A stretch of DNA of 64,000 nucleotides from Saturnia japonica (Eukaryota > Arthropoda > Insecta > Lepidoptera > Saturniidae). Below the pieces are notes generated by a model that made no database searches, was not told the origin of the DNA, and worked only from the letters and a program-made list of their open reading frames with translations. The translations under genes were made by a program, and so were the position numbers. The DNA lies in contig CM065323.1 of assembly GCA_033032175.1 (NCBI GenBank), positions 12,090,001 through 12,154,000 on the forward strand, written 5' to 3'. Shown here one piece after another: positions 27,101 to 33,198 of the stretch (position 1 is the first letter of the stretch; each line of letters opens with the position of its first letter).

Positions 27101-29663
27101 ATGTATGTATAAATAATTTCCGAATCGGTAAATATGTTTTAAGGTTTGAGCCCAAGATGAATAAAGTATTTTGAAATTGTCTTGATTATATATAATAAGA
27201 GCTTATTTTAATGTACCTTCAGGTTTTATGGACACACAATGGAGTACCCTTAGATATATCAACTGATATATTCGATTTAAAAATATCTGGTCGGGGTCAG
27301 TATATTTGCAAAGCGAGTAACGTCCACGGCTCTGTGACCAGGAGATTTAACGTTACAACAAATGGTAAAGTATAAAATTGTATGCTATTGCAATACTTAA
27401 CTTCAGGTTTTGATATTATACATGTGTGTAGGAAATGTAGTTATGAGGACATGTATCCACCACTCACCCGCACACGGAGATCCTTTTCTTCGGGGTACCC
27501 CGGCTGAGTTTGTGGCTTAGGTTGCTGATCTTCTTAACAAGGCACTAGTCTACACTGGCACTAGGATTTATTACGGTTTTCAGGAGATTATAACCGATTT
27601 TATAATTTTTCTCAACGCAGTTGCGCTCAGAGCGGTTTGCAAGTTGCGAGATACAAACGTACTACGTTTTTTGATAGAGGGCAGCACTTGAGTTCGTTTA
27701 AAGTGCGTTAAGGTAGATAGGTGGACAGATACATTCCATTTTACTAATAAAACTAATATAGAAAAAGATTTGTGCTGACATATACCCAATGAAAATACGG
27801 AACAACATGTATAAAATGACATATTCACAGATTTTAAAATGAATAATTAAATACTTTTTTCATTTCAGGATGTTTAATAAACAGAAACACCGAAGTCAAT
27901 GCGAATACGCCATTACTAATGAGCAGTTCTTTTACATTTCCGTTGTTTGAAACCGTAGATGAATATTTGGTCATAGAGAAAGGATTTTTTTTTACTTTAT
28001 CCTGTCACAATGGAGCCAAGGCCAATTCTTTCTTAAAATTTCCTGGAGAATACGACCTAATGGTTACTTGCAACATTGCCGACACGTTCTGGGTTAACGG
28101 ACAGCTATACAAATACTCAGATTTCCATTGTAACAATAAAATCTTACCAGTTGTTATAGAGGCAGAAAACAAATGTCTTGGAGATAATACTGAACTATTG
28201 AAAGTTGGTTTCAATGTGAAAGACTTCATTGAAATCTACCAAGTCTGTTTAGATATGGAAAAAGTTGTACCGTTGTATACACGTTTAATAATGCGCCATA
28301 GAAACAGTAAATTCGACACGGAGGCGTTCAAATGGTTCCAAGACACTGAGATAGGTTTCACGAAGGTAAACCAGGAGTATTCTTGTGAGAACGGTCTATC
28401 TACAATGTGTTACGCCCGGACTCAGTTGGTCAGTGTGTATGATGTTCCTTTTGGTCCAGCACAGACAAGCACTTTTATTGATCATTTAAATGCTGTCCCT
28501 CTTTGGAAACCTGGCAAAGATACGTACCGGGTAAGTATTACTATTCCTATCATTTTCCCTCAGATTTGTGTCAAGATTCTACTAATTATTAAGAAATAAT
28601 CCTCAATGGAACCACTAATAATTGGAAATTCTTTTTGGGACTAATAGATGTATAATTTTTAATTAGGTTTTTGTTAAAGGCTCACAATGTGTACGTGCTA
28701 CTTATGGACTTCCATTCCATAATAAAAGTAAACATATTGTTACCTTTATAAATATGTTTATGATTCTTTTTGTATCACGGAACGAAATATAATCTTCGTT
28801 TCTTATAGGACCGACGCATAATGTAAATAATCTCTTTTCGGCATGCACAAAAGCTAACTGTTAGTCGAAAATACTCAATGTTTTTGTAACAATTACGTTG
28901 TAGCTAGTTATAAAACTGTCTTGTCTTTGTAGATGACATGGCAAGAGGTAGAAGATAATATAAGAGTTCGTTTGAACGTGAACAAAGAAATAACCGTCTG
29001 GTCCGGAGCTAGTGGTTACACTGATAAAGGCGGAAGTTACATTCCAAGATTTTTGTGGAAAGTAAGTTGTATTTTTGCTTTTTTGTCCACAGAATAACCC
29101 TTACACACTCTGATATTAATTATTTTGTAATTTCACCTATATTTTACTAAAATAAATAATTATATACATATGCATATATATATAAATCTCTATGTATAAA
29201 TTTTGCCTACTATAAAGATCTGCAATCTATTATTGATTCGAAGTTTGTGATTTCGCAGTCAGCTGTTGTAAGCATTCATCTATTAATAGTAGTTTTAGGG
29301 CACAACGGCTTATTTTTAACTCGATATATTGTTTGTCAGGACCTAAATAAATATAATAAATTCCACCTGGGTCATTTAACTTGTAGATAATAATCATATT
29401 CATTTATCTCTTCAAAGGTCGTGATGTCGGACGAGTCAGATACAACAGTTATTATATACGTCAACGACCCAGCACCGACGTATGCCGATATACGTTGTAG
29501 GAACACATGCGATGGAAGCTCGCCTTTCTGGTTCCAATCGAATGATAAATTCACCTACTGTTGCACCTTTGAAGAGTTCCTTGCTGCTTTCAAACTGCCC
29601 GAAACCATGGTGATGGGAACATCACAAACACAAATTGATTTGCGAATGAATTCATGGGTCTGA
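48..29663 (+). CDS. Gene 1: Ig-array protein ending in a dsRNase-like domain (5' end outside window)
   Basis: Thirty exons, listed separately, splice into about 1,880 codons: a linker, 16 Ig domains and a C-terminal nuclease-fold domain. The Ig domains show the Cys, Trp and Tyr-x-Cys pattern of I-set domains and resemble hemicentins. All Ig domains are bounded by phase-1 introns. Breaks: a 1-bp insertion in exon 5035-5195, a 1-bp deletion in exon 16843 onward, and a Bel-Pao element in that exon. No transmembrane segment is seen near the C-terminus, so a secreted or matrix protein is inferred; the signal peptide and any vWA domain would lie upstream of the window. Introns 1084-1696, 3064-3799, 4006-4543, 4708-5034, 5196-5890, 6170-6636, 7883-8239, 8398-8885, 12142-12354 and 23310-23897 hold nothing I recognise. 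It may be a decaying paralogue of gene 2, or the indels may be assembly errors. Confidence 0.75.
507..646 (+). CDS. Gene 1 Ig1, N-terminal half
   Basis: Phase 1-0 exon, donor GTAAGT. Reads LLLTCRVTAYPKPVIVW, giving the first Ig cysteine and the core tryptophan. At 140 nt it is shorter than the 158 nt of later equivalents. Confidence 0.85.
921..1083 (+). CDS. Gene 1 Ig1, C-terminal half
   Basis: Phase 0-1 exon after a T-rich acceptor. Reads KKYSCQASNSVGKDT, the second Ig cysteine, then a strand ending DPFKVIS as in the other modules. Confidence 0.85.
1697..1972 (+). CDS. Gene 1 Ig2, complete domain in one exon
   Basis: Phase 1-1 exon of 276 nt. IRCDITS holds the first cysteine, ITWYHV the tryptophan and GQYICKAL the second cysteine. 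Donor GTAATT. Confidence 0.88.
2474..2906. repeat. Foldback repeat with arms of about 120 bp
   Basis: Arm 2474-2592 is the imperfect reverse complement of 2784-2906; both contain AAGATGAATCTGAAAATG or its complement and a GCAACAAAAAACG core. The loop is about 190 bp. It lies in the intron 1973-2990 and looks like a small non-autonomous DNA transposon; I could not define a target duplication. Confidence 0.75.
2991..3063 (+). CDS. Gene 1 Ig3, N-terminal part
   Basis: Phase 1-2 exon of 73 nt, the standard size for this position. Ends SITIPCK with the first cysteine; donor GTTAGT. Confidence 0.8.
3800..4005 (+). CDS. Gene 1 Ig3, C-terminal part
   Basis: Phase 2-1 exon. VLTWQYRF gives the tryptophan and GEYKCIAENSAGSD the second cysteine. 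It is 206 nt against 182 nt in all other copies, an eight-residue excess between Trp and Cys. Confidence 0.85.
4544..4707 (+). CDS. Gene 1 Ig4, N-terminal half
   Basis: Phase 1-0 exon. Reads TCTVSANPEPSIEWKD. The donor GTTAGT is weak but sits exactly where gene 2 has GTTTGT (48379). Closest match is the gene 2 exon 48215-48378. Confidence 0.82.
5035..5195 (+). pseudogene. Gene 1 Ig4, C-terminal half, frameshifted exon
   Basis: Matches gene 2 exon 53419-53578 (160 nt) but is 161 nt. An extra base near 5087-5092 puts TAA at 5098-5100 in frame. Past the insertion the frame recovers KYYC and the LSPFKVNSYPG end, and donor GTAAAC is intact. Only Ig4 as a unit (exons 4544 and 5035 together) can be skipped without changing frame. 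Confidence 0.8.
5891..6169 (+). CDS. Gene 1 Ig5, complete domain in one exon
   Basis: Phase 1-1, 279 nt. IKCDITSNLPMIITW and GEYTCRASLLF give both cysteines and the tryptophan. Paralogue of 53955-54233. Confidence 0.88.
6637..6712 (+). CDS. Gene 1 Ig6, N-terminal part
   Basis: Phase 1-2 exon of 76 nt ending NLPALIQCK; donor GTAAGC. Gene 2 has a 76-nt counterpart at 54570. Confidence 0.83.
6954..7587. mobile_element. Non-autonomous DNA transposon (MITE) with long inverted ends
   Basis: The left end (AAGTTCGTGCGCGACCGTCC) and the complement of the right end (AAGTTCGCGCGCGACCGTCC) match at all but one of the first 20 positions, and weaker similarity continues for about 60 bp. The 634-bp length accounts for gene 1's intron (988 bp) exceeding the gene 2 counterpart (393 bp). 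No coding capacity and no clear target duplication were found. Confidence 0.7.
7701..7882 (+). CDS. Gene 1 Ig6, C-terminal part
   Basis: Phase 2-1, 182 nt. PTIRWEFRAH and GYYRCIAENVIGNED; donor GTTAGT. Nearly the same protein as 55039-55220. Confidence 0.88.
8240..8397 (+). CDS. Gene 1 Ig7, N-terminal half
   Basis: Phase 1-0, 158 nt. Starts ELVVTKKPVIVILEG and contains LTCRVMAYPDPKVTW; donor GTGACT. Confidence 0.87.
8886..9051 (+). CDS. Gene 1 Ig7, C-terminal half
   Basis: Phase 0-1, 166 nt. EYEYTSVLNIPNVKKPGKYY precedes the second cysteine; donor GTAAGA. Confidence 0.88.
9515..9650 (+). repeat. Truncated copy of interspersed repeat family B
   Basis: Shares a diverged block (TCTAATGC, then ACCCTCAA and GTCTGTCG, ending ATCTTGGGCCA) with 31705-31840. 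It lies just upstream of the exon at 9707. Confidence 0.6.
9707..9985 (+). CDS. Gene 1 Ig8, complete domain in one exon
   Basis: Phase 1-1, 279 nt. ITCDIRSHLITTIIW and GKYSCKASLA. Acceptor TTTTAG; the reading frame happens to stay open upstream, but the paralogue at 57787 fixes this start. Confidence 0.86.
10439..10511 (+). CDS. Gene 1 Ig9, N-terminal part
   Basis: Phase 1-2, 73 nt, starts YPKLDKN and ends TQASIVCP; donor GTAAGT. Confidence 0.83.
10680..10861 (+). CDS. Gene 1 Ig9, C-terminal part
   Basis: Phase 2-1, 182 nt. KITWQFKFRG and GYYKCIAENVAGSDD; donor GTAACT. Confidence 0.88.
11047..11204 (+). CDS. Gene 1 Ig10, N-terminal half
   Basis: Phase 1-0, 158 nt. SITCKVIAYPDPSITW; donor GTAATC. 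Paralogue of 59647-59804. Confidence 0.87.
11205..11981. other. Intron, no recognised element
   Basis: 777 bp between the halves of Ig10. A GC-richer patch at about 11500-11560 (AGGCCGCGCGCCGCGTCGCC) stands out from the AT-rich intron; I could not assign it. Confidence 0.4.
11982..12141 (+). CDS. Gene 1 Ig10, C-terminal half
   Basis: Phase 0-1, 160 nt. EYEYTSLLKIPNF and ARFYCRAVNSIEES; donor GTACGA. Confidence 0.87.
12355..12633 (+). CDS. Gene 1 Ig11, complete domain in one exon
   Basis: Phase 1-1, 279 nt. CGVKSQMPIVITWNHV and GKYSCKASLLF. The run from CGVKSQMP through TEIVRAS is unchanged in gene 2 (61179-61457), the closest pair in the window. Confidence 0.9.
12880..12952 (+). CDS. Gene 1 Ig12, N-terminal part
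   Basis: Phase 1-2, 73 nt, ends NLPVTIEC; donor GTGAGT as in 62078-62150. Confidence 0.85.
13302..13483 (+). CDS. Gene 1 Ig12, C-terminal part
   Basis: Phase 2-1, 182 nt. KISWQFKSRG and GYYRCIAENSAGHDD; donor GTAGTT. Confidence 0.88.
13484..14997. other. Intron with unassigned insertions
   Basis: 1.5 kb against 450 bp at the same place in gene 2, so about 1 kb was inserted here or lost there. On the minus strand at about 14585-14720 there is a basic open stretch (contains RRKKRLLFRKEDAMKREKA) that could be a decayed coding or repeat fragment; family unknown. Confidence 0.35.
14998..15155 (+). CDS. Gene 1 Ig13, N-terminal half
   Basis: Phase 1-0, 158 nt. TLTCKVIANPTPTIVW; donor GTATGT. Paralogue of 63102-63259. 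Confidence 0.87.
15890..16055 (+). CDS. Gene 1 Ig13, C-terminal half
   Basis: Phase 0-1, 166 nt. YEYISRLKIVSVKKS and KYYCKAENSQGIV; donor GTAATA. Paralogue of 63754-63919. Confidence 0.87.
16091..16392. repeat. Compound palindromic repeat
   Basis: Two inverted repeats lie side by side. 16091-16117 pairs with 16179-16203 (GGGAGAAAAGTAGGACAT and its complement), and 16215-16233 pairs with 16372-16392 (CTCCTCCGGGATAAA against TTTATCCCGGAGGAG). The inner region is GC-rich (ACCCGAGCCGAAGGCGAGGG). It looks like a MITE or a nested pair of them in the intron 16056-16842. Confidence 0.7.
16843..16929 (+). pseudogene. Gene 1 Ig14, left part of exon split by Bel-Pao element
   Basis: Acceptor TTTTCACAG, phase 1. 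Starts AFVNVEYGKEHKIRC; one base is missing just after that cysteine (GTATAA where other copies have GATATAA), giving an immediate TAA. Past it the normal frame reads TSAFPMRMQWFR up to the transposon. With 23119-23309 it totals 278 nt, one short of the usual 279. Confidence 0.82.
16930..17298 (+). repeat. Bel-Pao 5' LTR
   Basis: TGTCCAGGCGG to CGCGTTATCA. Contains a (GT)n tract that is longer than in the 3' copy. Confidence 0.95.
17400..22720 (+). pseudogene. Bel-Pao gag-pol, interrupted
   Basis: The ATG at 17400 opens a frame ending at 17517-17519; the Gag frame continues from about 17500 in another phase. Three CCHC knuckles lie at 18315-18525. TAG at 18805-18807 interrupts an otherwise continuous frame. 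The protease motif at 18931 reads DLG, not the usual D-S/T-G. The reverse transcriptase has YVDD at 20146-20157. A second frame change falls in an A-run at about 20547-20557. Integrase shows HCHVG and CIQC zinc ligands near 21630-21730, then TDFAGP, SDCGTNY and GGLFEAAV for the D, D and E positions. The product would be non-functional as it stands. Confidence 0.9.
22750..23113 (+). repeat. Bel-Pao 3' LTR
   Basis: 364 bp, near-identical to 16930-17298, ending TTATCA next to the CGTAC duplication. Confidence 0.95.
23119..23309 (+). pseudogene. Gene 1 Ig14, right part of the split exon
   Basis: Resumes the Ig frame directly after the target duplication. SELTIKFMDSDLVGKYTCKA holds the second cysteine; it ends GGL with donor GTAAGT, phase 1, as in 12355-12633. 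Confidence 0.85.
23898..24013 (+). CDS. Gene 1 Ig15, N-terminal half
   Basis: Phase 1-0, 116 nt, a different layout from the repeated module. ETRQIKCLV gives the first cysteine and DYIKWYM the tryptophan; donor GTAAGT. Confidence 0.82.
24014..24893. other. Intron, nothing recognised
   Basis: 880 bp. Short inverted matches near 24650-24680 and 24735-24755 (AACTTCGCAAGTCTCAATTG against CAATTGAAACTTGCCAAGTT) suggest a small palindromic insertion only. Confidence 0.35.
24894..25127 (+). CDS. Gene 1 Ig15 C-terminal half joined to Ig16 N-terminal half
   Basis: Phase 0-0, 234 nt, the only exon spanning a domain boundary. NYTCQVTSNQGSHSD closes Ig15 and GYLDCKVKAKPEAK opens Ig16; donor GTGATA. Confidence 0.84.
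25128..27222. other. 2.1-kb intron with a SINE
   Basis: Holds the SINE at 26837-27110. A sequence near 25770-25805 (AACACGAGTGGAACCATGGG) looks like the tail of a common lepidopteran interspersed repeat. The rest is unassigned. Confidence 0.5.
26837..27110 (+). mobile_element. tRNA-derived SINE, copy 1
   Basis: The head has the box A-like TAGCCTAGTGGTCGTAAG and box B GGTTCGATTCC; a conserved body (CAGCTCGGAG, then ATTAATGGCAATAGGCT) follows, ending in GTAT repeats. Copies at 34325 and 56401 share head and body. Confidence 0.85.
27223..27364 (+). CDS. Gene 1 Ig16, C-terminal half
   Basis: Phase 0-1, 142 nt. VLWTHNGVPL gives the tryptophan and GQYICKASNVHGS the second cysteine. It ends in AATG before donor GTAAAG and joins the nuclease-domain exon in phase 1 (codon GGA). 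Confidence 0.83.
27869..28530 (+). CDS. Gene 1 dsRNase-like domain, exon 1
   Basis: Phase 1-0, 662 nt, no stop. It begins GCLINRNTEVN, with the cysteine near the start typical of mature insect dsRNases, and keeps the family's paired cysteines (TLSCHNG, MVTCNIA, KYSDFHC, ENKCLGD, VCLDME). The active-site region reads YARTQLVSVYDVP where active enzymes have RGH; the N of the downstream NxxPxW motif (LNAVPLW) is kept. Known family role: sugar-non-specific extracellular or gut nuclease. Inference: fold retained, catalysis probably lost. Confidence 0.85.
28933..29061 (+). CDS. Gene 1 dsRNase-like domain, exon 2
   Basis: Phase 0-0, 129 nt. MTWQEVEDNIR and ITVWSGASG match the NW-x-x-VE and TG segments after the active site in the family; donor GTAAGT. 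Confidence 0.84.
29418..29663 (+). CDS. Gene 1 dsRNase-like domain, terminal exon
   Basis: Phase 0, 246 nt to TGA at 29661-29663. VIIYVNDPAPTYADIRC and FTYCCTFEEFLAAF match the C-terminal part of dsRNases. No membrane helix or GPI-like tail follows. Confidence 0.84.
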   Translation, partial: VVMSDESDTTVIIYVNDPAPTYADIRCRNTCDGSSPFWFQSNDKFTYCCTFEEFLAAFKLPETMVMGTSQTQIDLRMNSWV

Positions 29664-29936
29664 CCATAGATATCATTACAAAAATATCAGTAGCATTTAT
29701 CAGAGAATTAAACTTATTTAGCATTAAGCTTATTATTAAATTAAATAGTCCTTGCAGTACGTGACTATTTATAACTAGTTTCAAACTAACTTCAAACAAA
29801 AGGACATTTACAAGGGATCTATGCATTATGGTATAAATAATTGTTGCTGTATTTATCTTTTAGTAGCTCTGCAATTGTTGCGCCACCTTCAAGTACGTGT
29901 ACAGGCTTTGGATTTATACCTAATAACGAAATTATA

Positions 29937-29942
29937 AATAAA
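29937..29942 (+). terminator. Polyadenylation signal of gene 1
   Basis: AATAAA 274 bp after the stop codon, the first canonical hexamer I find in the 3' region. Confidence 0.5.
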
Positions 29943-30007
29943 GAAAACTACCAATGAAGTTCATTTCTTAGTTCGTAAGTCTACCCTGAAGAATCTATAT
30001 ATTAATA

Positions 30008-30345
30008 CGTGAAGCAAAAACTTTGTACCTTTTTAAGCGCATTGCTTGCACGGAAGACTGTGAGATTTGGAATGGTTAATTTTATACGGAGATGGAGTAC
30101 AGAAAGCTAAAATTTATGTATAAAATCTGTTACTAATATATTAAATTAAATAAATTAATACTGCGAATCCTAAACTGTACAGTGCCATTGAACTTAGACA
30201 CCCCAAAATATTCCCATTATCACTGAATGAAAAGTGACAGCAAGTGATATAATATTCATTGTTTAGGTTCATACTGCAAATGTTAAACAGAAAGTCTATG
30301 ATTAAAAAGTCGCTGGCCGAATTTCGATCACTGGGCCACCGTTAG
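30008..30345 (+). repeat. Interspersed repeat family C, copy 1
   Basis: About 320 bp whose reverse complement recurs at 60160-60478, with shared blocks such as GGAAGACTGTGAGATTTGG and TCATTGTTTAGGTTCATACT (as slightly diverged matches). Confidence 0.75.
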
Positions 30346-31544
30346 TAATAAATAATTTATCACATAATCATTTATTCGCTTTAGAAAATAAAGTGAAAAA
30401 TCGGGTATGTTGTAGTTGAGGTGAAATATTGAAATTAATACTGAATACTAAGGTTCTAATGTTGCTGTAATAAAAAGTCAAACTTTTAGGATATGGCAAA
30501 AAAGAGATCAAAACCTATTGGGTACTTTATAGAGACCTAGTTCTAGTCTTTTGGCACAATTTACGCAATAAATTCAAAATATCATATTCCGAATTCCGTC
30601 TGTATTTAGGACGTGGCAAATTTATATTTGCTTTTGATTTCAAACCGCAAAATGTTTGACGCGTCACTTAAATACGTGTGGTTCTGTATTAGAGACTGGA
30701 GAATGTAAAGTTGATATATTTATAAATAATATTTATTAAGGGCCAAGTTTTCAATTAATAGGTAACTGTATTAGAGGATTATTTTAAAAATTTTGACTAG
30801 TTGATCTGTGAAAACATCATAATTATTTCTCAAATAAAGTTATCTTACGTTTAAAAAATCGACCCTAATTCGAATAGAGAGCAATTCTTGTATATATATA
30901 TAAGACGATTGTAGTAATTTACTTTGGCATGTAAAATAAACTGAAAGCGTTGCTCTGTAAACAAAGAAACGACATTAAAAGTTTATATTTCTTAGTTACA
31001 TGTCCTTTTTTTAGTTTTACAATTCATTTTAATATTTGACACATCTGTCACCTTTTGTATGTCACAGTATTCTTTTTAAATAATAGATAAACTATATACA
31101 ACCTACACTACTAAACATATTAAACCTACAAAATTTAAAATACAATTAAATAAATATATTTTCTTTACAAATTCTATTTTCTTTTCTTTAAATTATATGT
31201 TATTGGTTACTCGGAAACGGCTCCAACGATTTGAATAAAATTATGTATTTAGATAATGTTTTACATTACAAGTTTACCTAGATAGGTATTTTTCTTTCTT
31301 TTTTTTCATAAGATATCAAGCATAGTTCGGTCGCCTAGAAATTGTATGTAATAGTAAAAAACCCCTCAGGATCCGTGTTCTACTCGTTACTTTCCTGTTT
31401 TTATTCTATACCTATTTGAAATAGTAACCGCTGATGGTCTTTGATATTTTACCTCTAAGGGCTAAACTGAAATGCCTCTTATGTTATAGCGCTTTAATTA
31501 TCACACTTCGAGTAGGAAAGCATAAGTTCGAGTCCTGCGTTTTA

Positions 31545-31855
31545 AGAAATTGCTGTGCGTATGGATGCAAGCAGTGATGTCTCAGTTAGTAGCGTATGTG
31601 AACTCCCTATTGATCGACGTTTGTTCGAATCCATGCAATGAACCTGAGCTTTCGGTGAAGAAAAAAATCGCGATGAAACCACAGTATGGTATTAGCGCTT
31701 TTTCTAATGCCCGCCTGGCTAGCTACCACCCTCAAATTGAATGTCTGTCGCCAAACACCAGTAGATGTGTTCCGGCAGCTGCACTTGAGAGCCAATTTTC
31801 CACTAGGCTTAGCGTGCTACCATCTTGGGCCAATTCATCACTTAAGAAATTTTAA
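31545..31855 (+). repeat. Interspersed repeat family B, SINE-like
   Basis: Contains GTTCGAATCC, a polymerase III box B-like motif, then CAATGAACCTGAGCTTTCGG and a tail ending ATCTTGGGCCA. Diverged copies lie at 9515-9650 (+) and 36590-36800 (-). Confidence 0.65.
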
Positions 31856-32454
31856 TGAAGATGCTACTAGCTTCAACTTATAACCAAGATCACCAACCAA
31901 GGGCGTTTGTTAATAATTTGTATAAAGCAATTAATTTTTGTTTATGTGTTTATTTGAGTCTGTAATTATGTAGTGGTTTCTCCACCTTCAGATCACGCTG
32001 AATGTCACTAATTTAGTAATAAAGACTGTGTTACCGATCAGCCTCAACTTATCATTTTCACGTTCCATACTATAATAATAATGTAATATTAATATTAATC
32101 TACACTAGCTGACCCGTGCAAATATTTCACACATTACAGAATATAAACAATCTAACAGTTGTAATTTTAGTTTAACGGATTGTTATAGACCTTCTATATG
32201 AAAATTGAAAATATTTTAATTATTTTTTAAACTAATAAATAAAAAAATATACATTAATTTAAACTATTCCTTCAATAGCGAGGAACATAGTCTTTAAATT
32301 GATGCTTGAATCATTAGTTTTGTTATACAATTAATAAAGATGTATCTTTGCCATTAAAAAAAAAAAAAACATCTCTGAGAAATAATTAAAAAACAATACT
32401 TGTATCTAGCCAGGTTTTTTAAAACGCAAATTACTTGAGTTTGAGGATAAACGT

Positions 32455-32620
32455 AGCCGAGAATTTGACGTTACAAGACAATTTATAACAAAAAAGAAAA
32501 CCAAGTTCAATGACTTTGAAGAGTCCACTTGTGTATCTTCGAAGTTGAAGGCCCAATGACAATGAAATTAAAATGGAACCACTCTTGAGGTGTATCCCCT
32601 ATCCAACAAAAAATAATAAT
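32455..32620 (+). repeat. Interspersed repeat family D, copy 1
   Basis: Shares GGCCCAATGACAATGAAATT and flanking blocks with 37550-37680 (GGTCCAATGCCAATGAAATT). Probably a LINE 3' remnant; identity unknown. Confidence 0.5.
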
Positions 32621-32933
32621 TCAAATAGGTTAGTAAACAAAGCCATAACTACGGCTGTAAATCGATAAAAAAATATACATTCCAATTGAATAATTACCGC
32701 CTTTTTTGAAGCCTGCAAACATGTTATACAACTATTTAAATCGTACCCGATAAATTAGCTAATGTACCCCACATTAACCATATTAAGGCTAACAATGTTT
32801 GAAATGCTTATGTTTGAACAAGTTGCCTTAACCGAAATCAATAAGGATAAATGAAAACTCTGGCATTGAAAAAACACTTGTAAATCAAAACACGACGTTA
32901 TTTATCTGTAAATACAAGACCGAAAGTTCAGCC

Positions 32934-32938
32934 TCAGT
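32934..32938 (+). promoter_or_regulatory. Possible initiator of gene 2
   Basis: TCAGT, the arthropod initiator motif, 44 bp before the ATG. No convincing TATA box lies 25-30 bp upstream. Five bases alone are weak evidence. Confidence 0.25.
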
Positions 32939-32981
32939 TCATTATAGATGATTGTATTGAATACTACGCGGTCTTATCAAA

Positions 32982-33198
32982 ATGATAATAATATTGAAGT
33001 GTTTGTTGATTTTTATACAATTTAATTTAATAAAGTGTTTAAATTCGTCCAGTTTAACGTTTGTGATAGACAATTCTTTTTCAATGTTATCTGAATTTGA
33101 ACAAGTGAAGAATAATACTAACGCCATTATGGATGTTGTTCTAAATGAAAAATCTATTGAGGTTAAAGATATAATCCTGTTTAACTTCAATGACATAG
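32982..33198 (+). CDS. Gene 2 exon 1: signal peptide and start of vWA domain
   Basis: ATG followed by a hydrophobic run (IIILKCLLIFIQFNLIKCL), then SLTFVIDNSFSM, whose DNSFS is the D-x-S-x-S metal-site motif of vWA domains. Ends FNFNDI in phase 1, donor GTAATT. The start is chosen because it gives a signal peptide directly before the vWA domain. Confidence 0.85.

Larger units (their letters stand above)
29943..32933. other. Intergenic region between the two paralogues
   Basis: About 3 kb, AT-rich. It holds interspersed repeats at 30008-30345, 31545-31855 and 32455-32620; the rest is unassigned. No coding exon fits. Confidence 0.5.

Noticed and set aside
27919..28599. Stand-alone small gene starting at the ATG at 27919
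   Set aside because: The frame is open upstream to a good acceptor at 27868, homology starts before the ATG, there is no signal peptide, and the phase matches the Ig16 exon.
32105..32140. ACTAGCTGACCCGTGCAAAT, a possible repeat start
   Set aside because: Resembles ends of common lepidopteran repeats, but no second end or copy in the window lets me define it.
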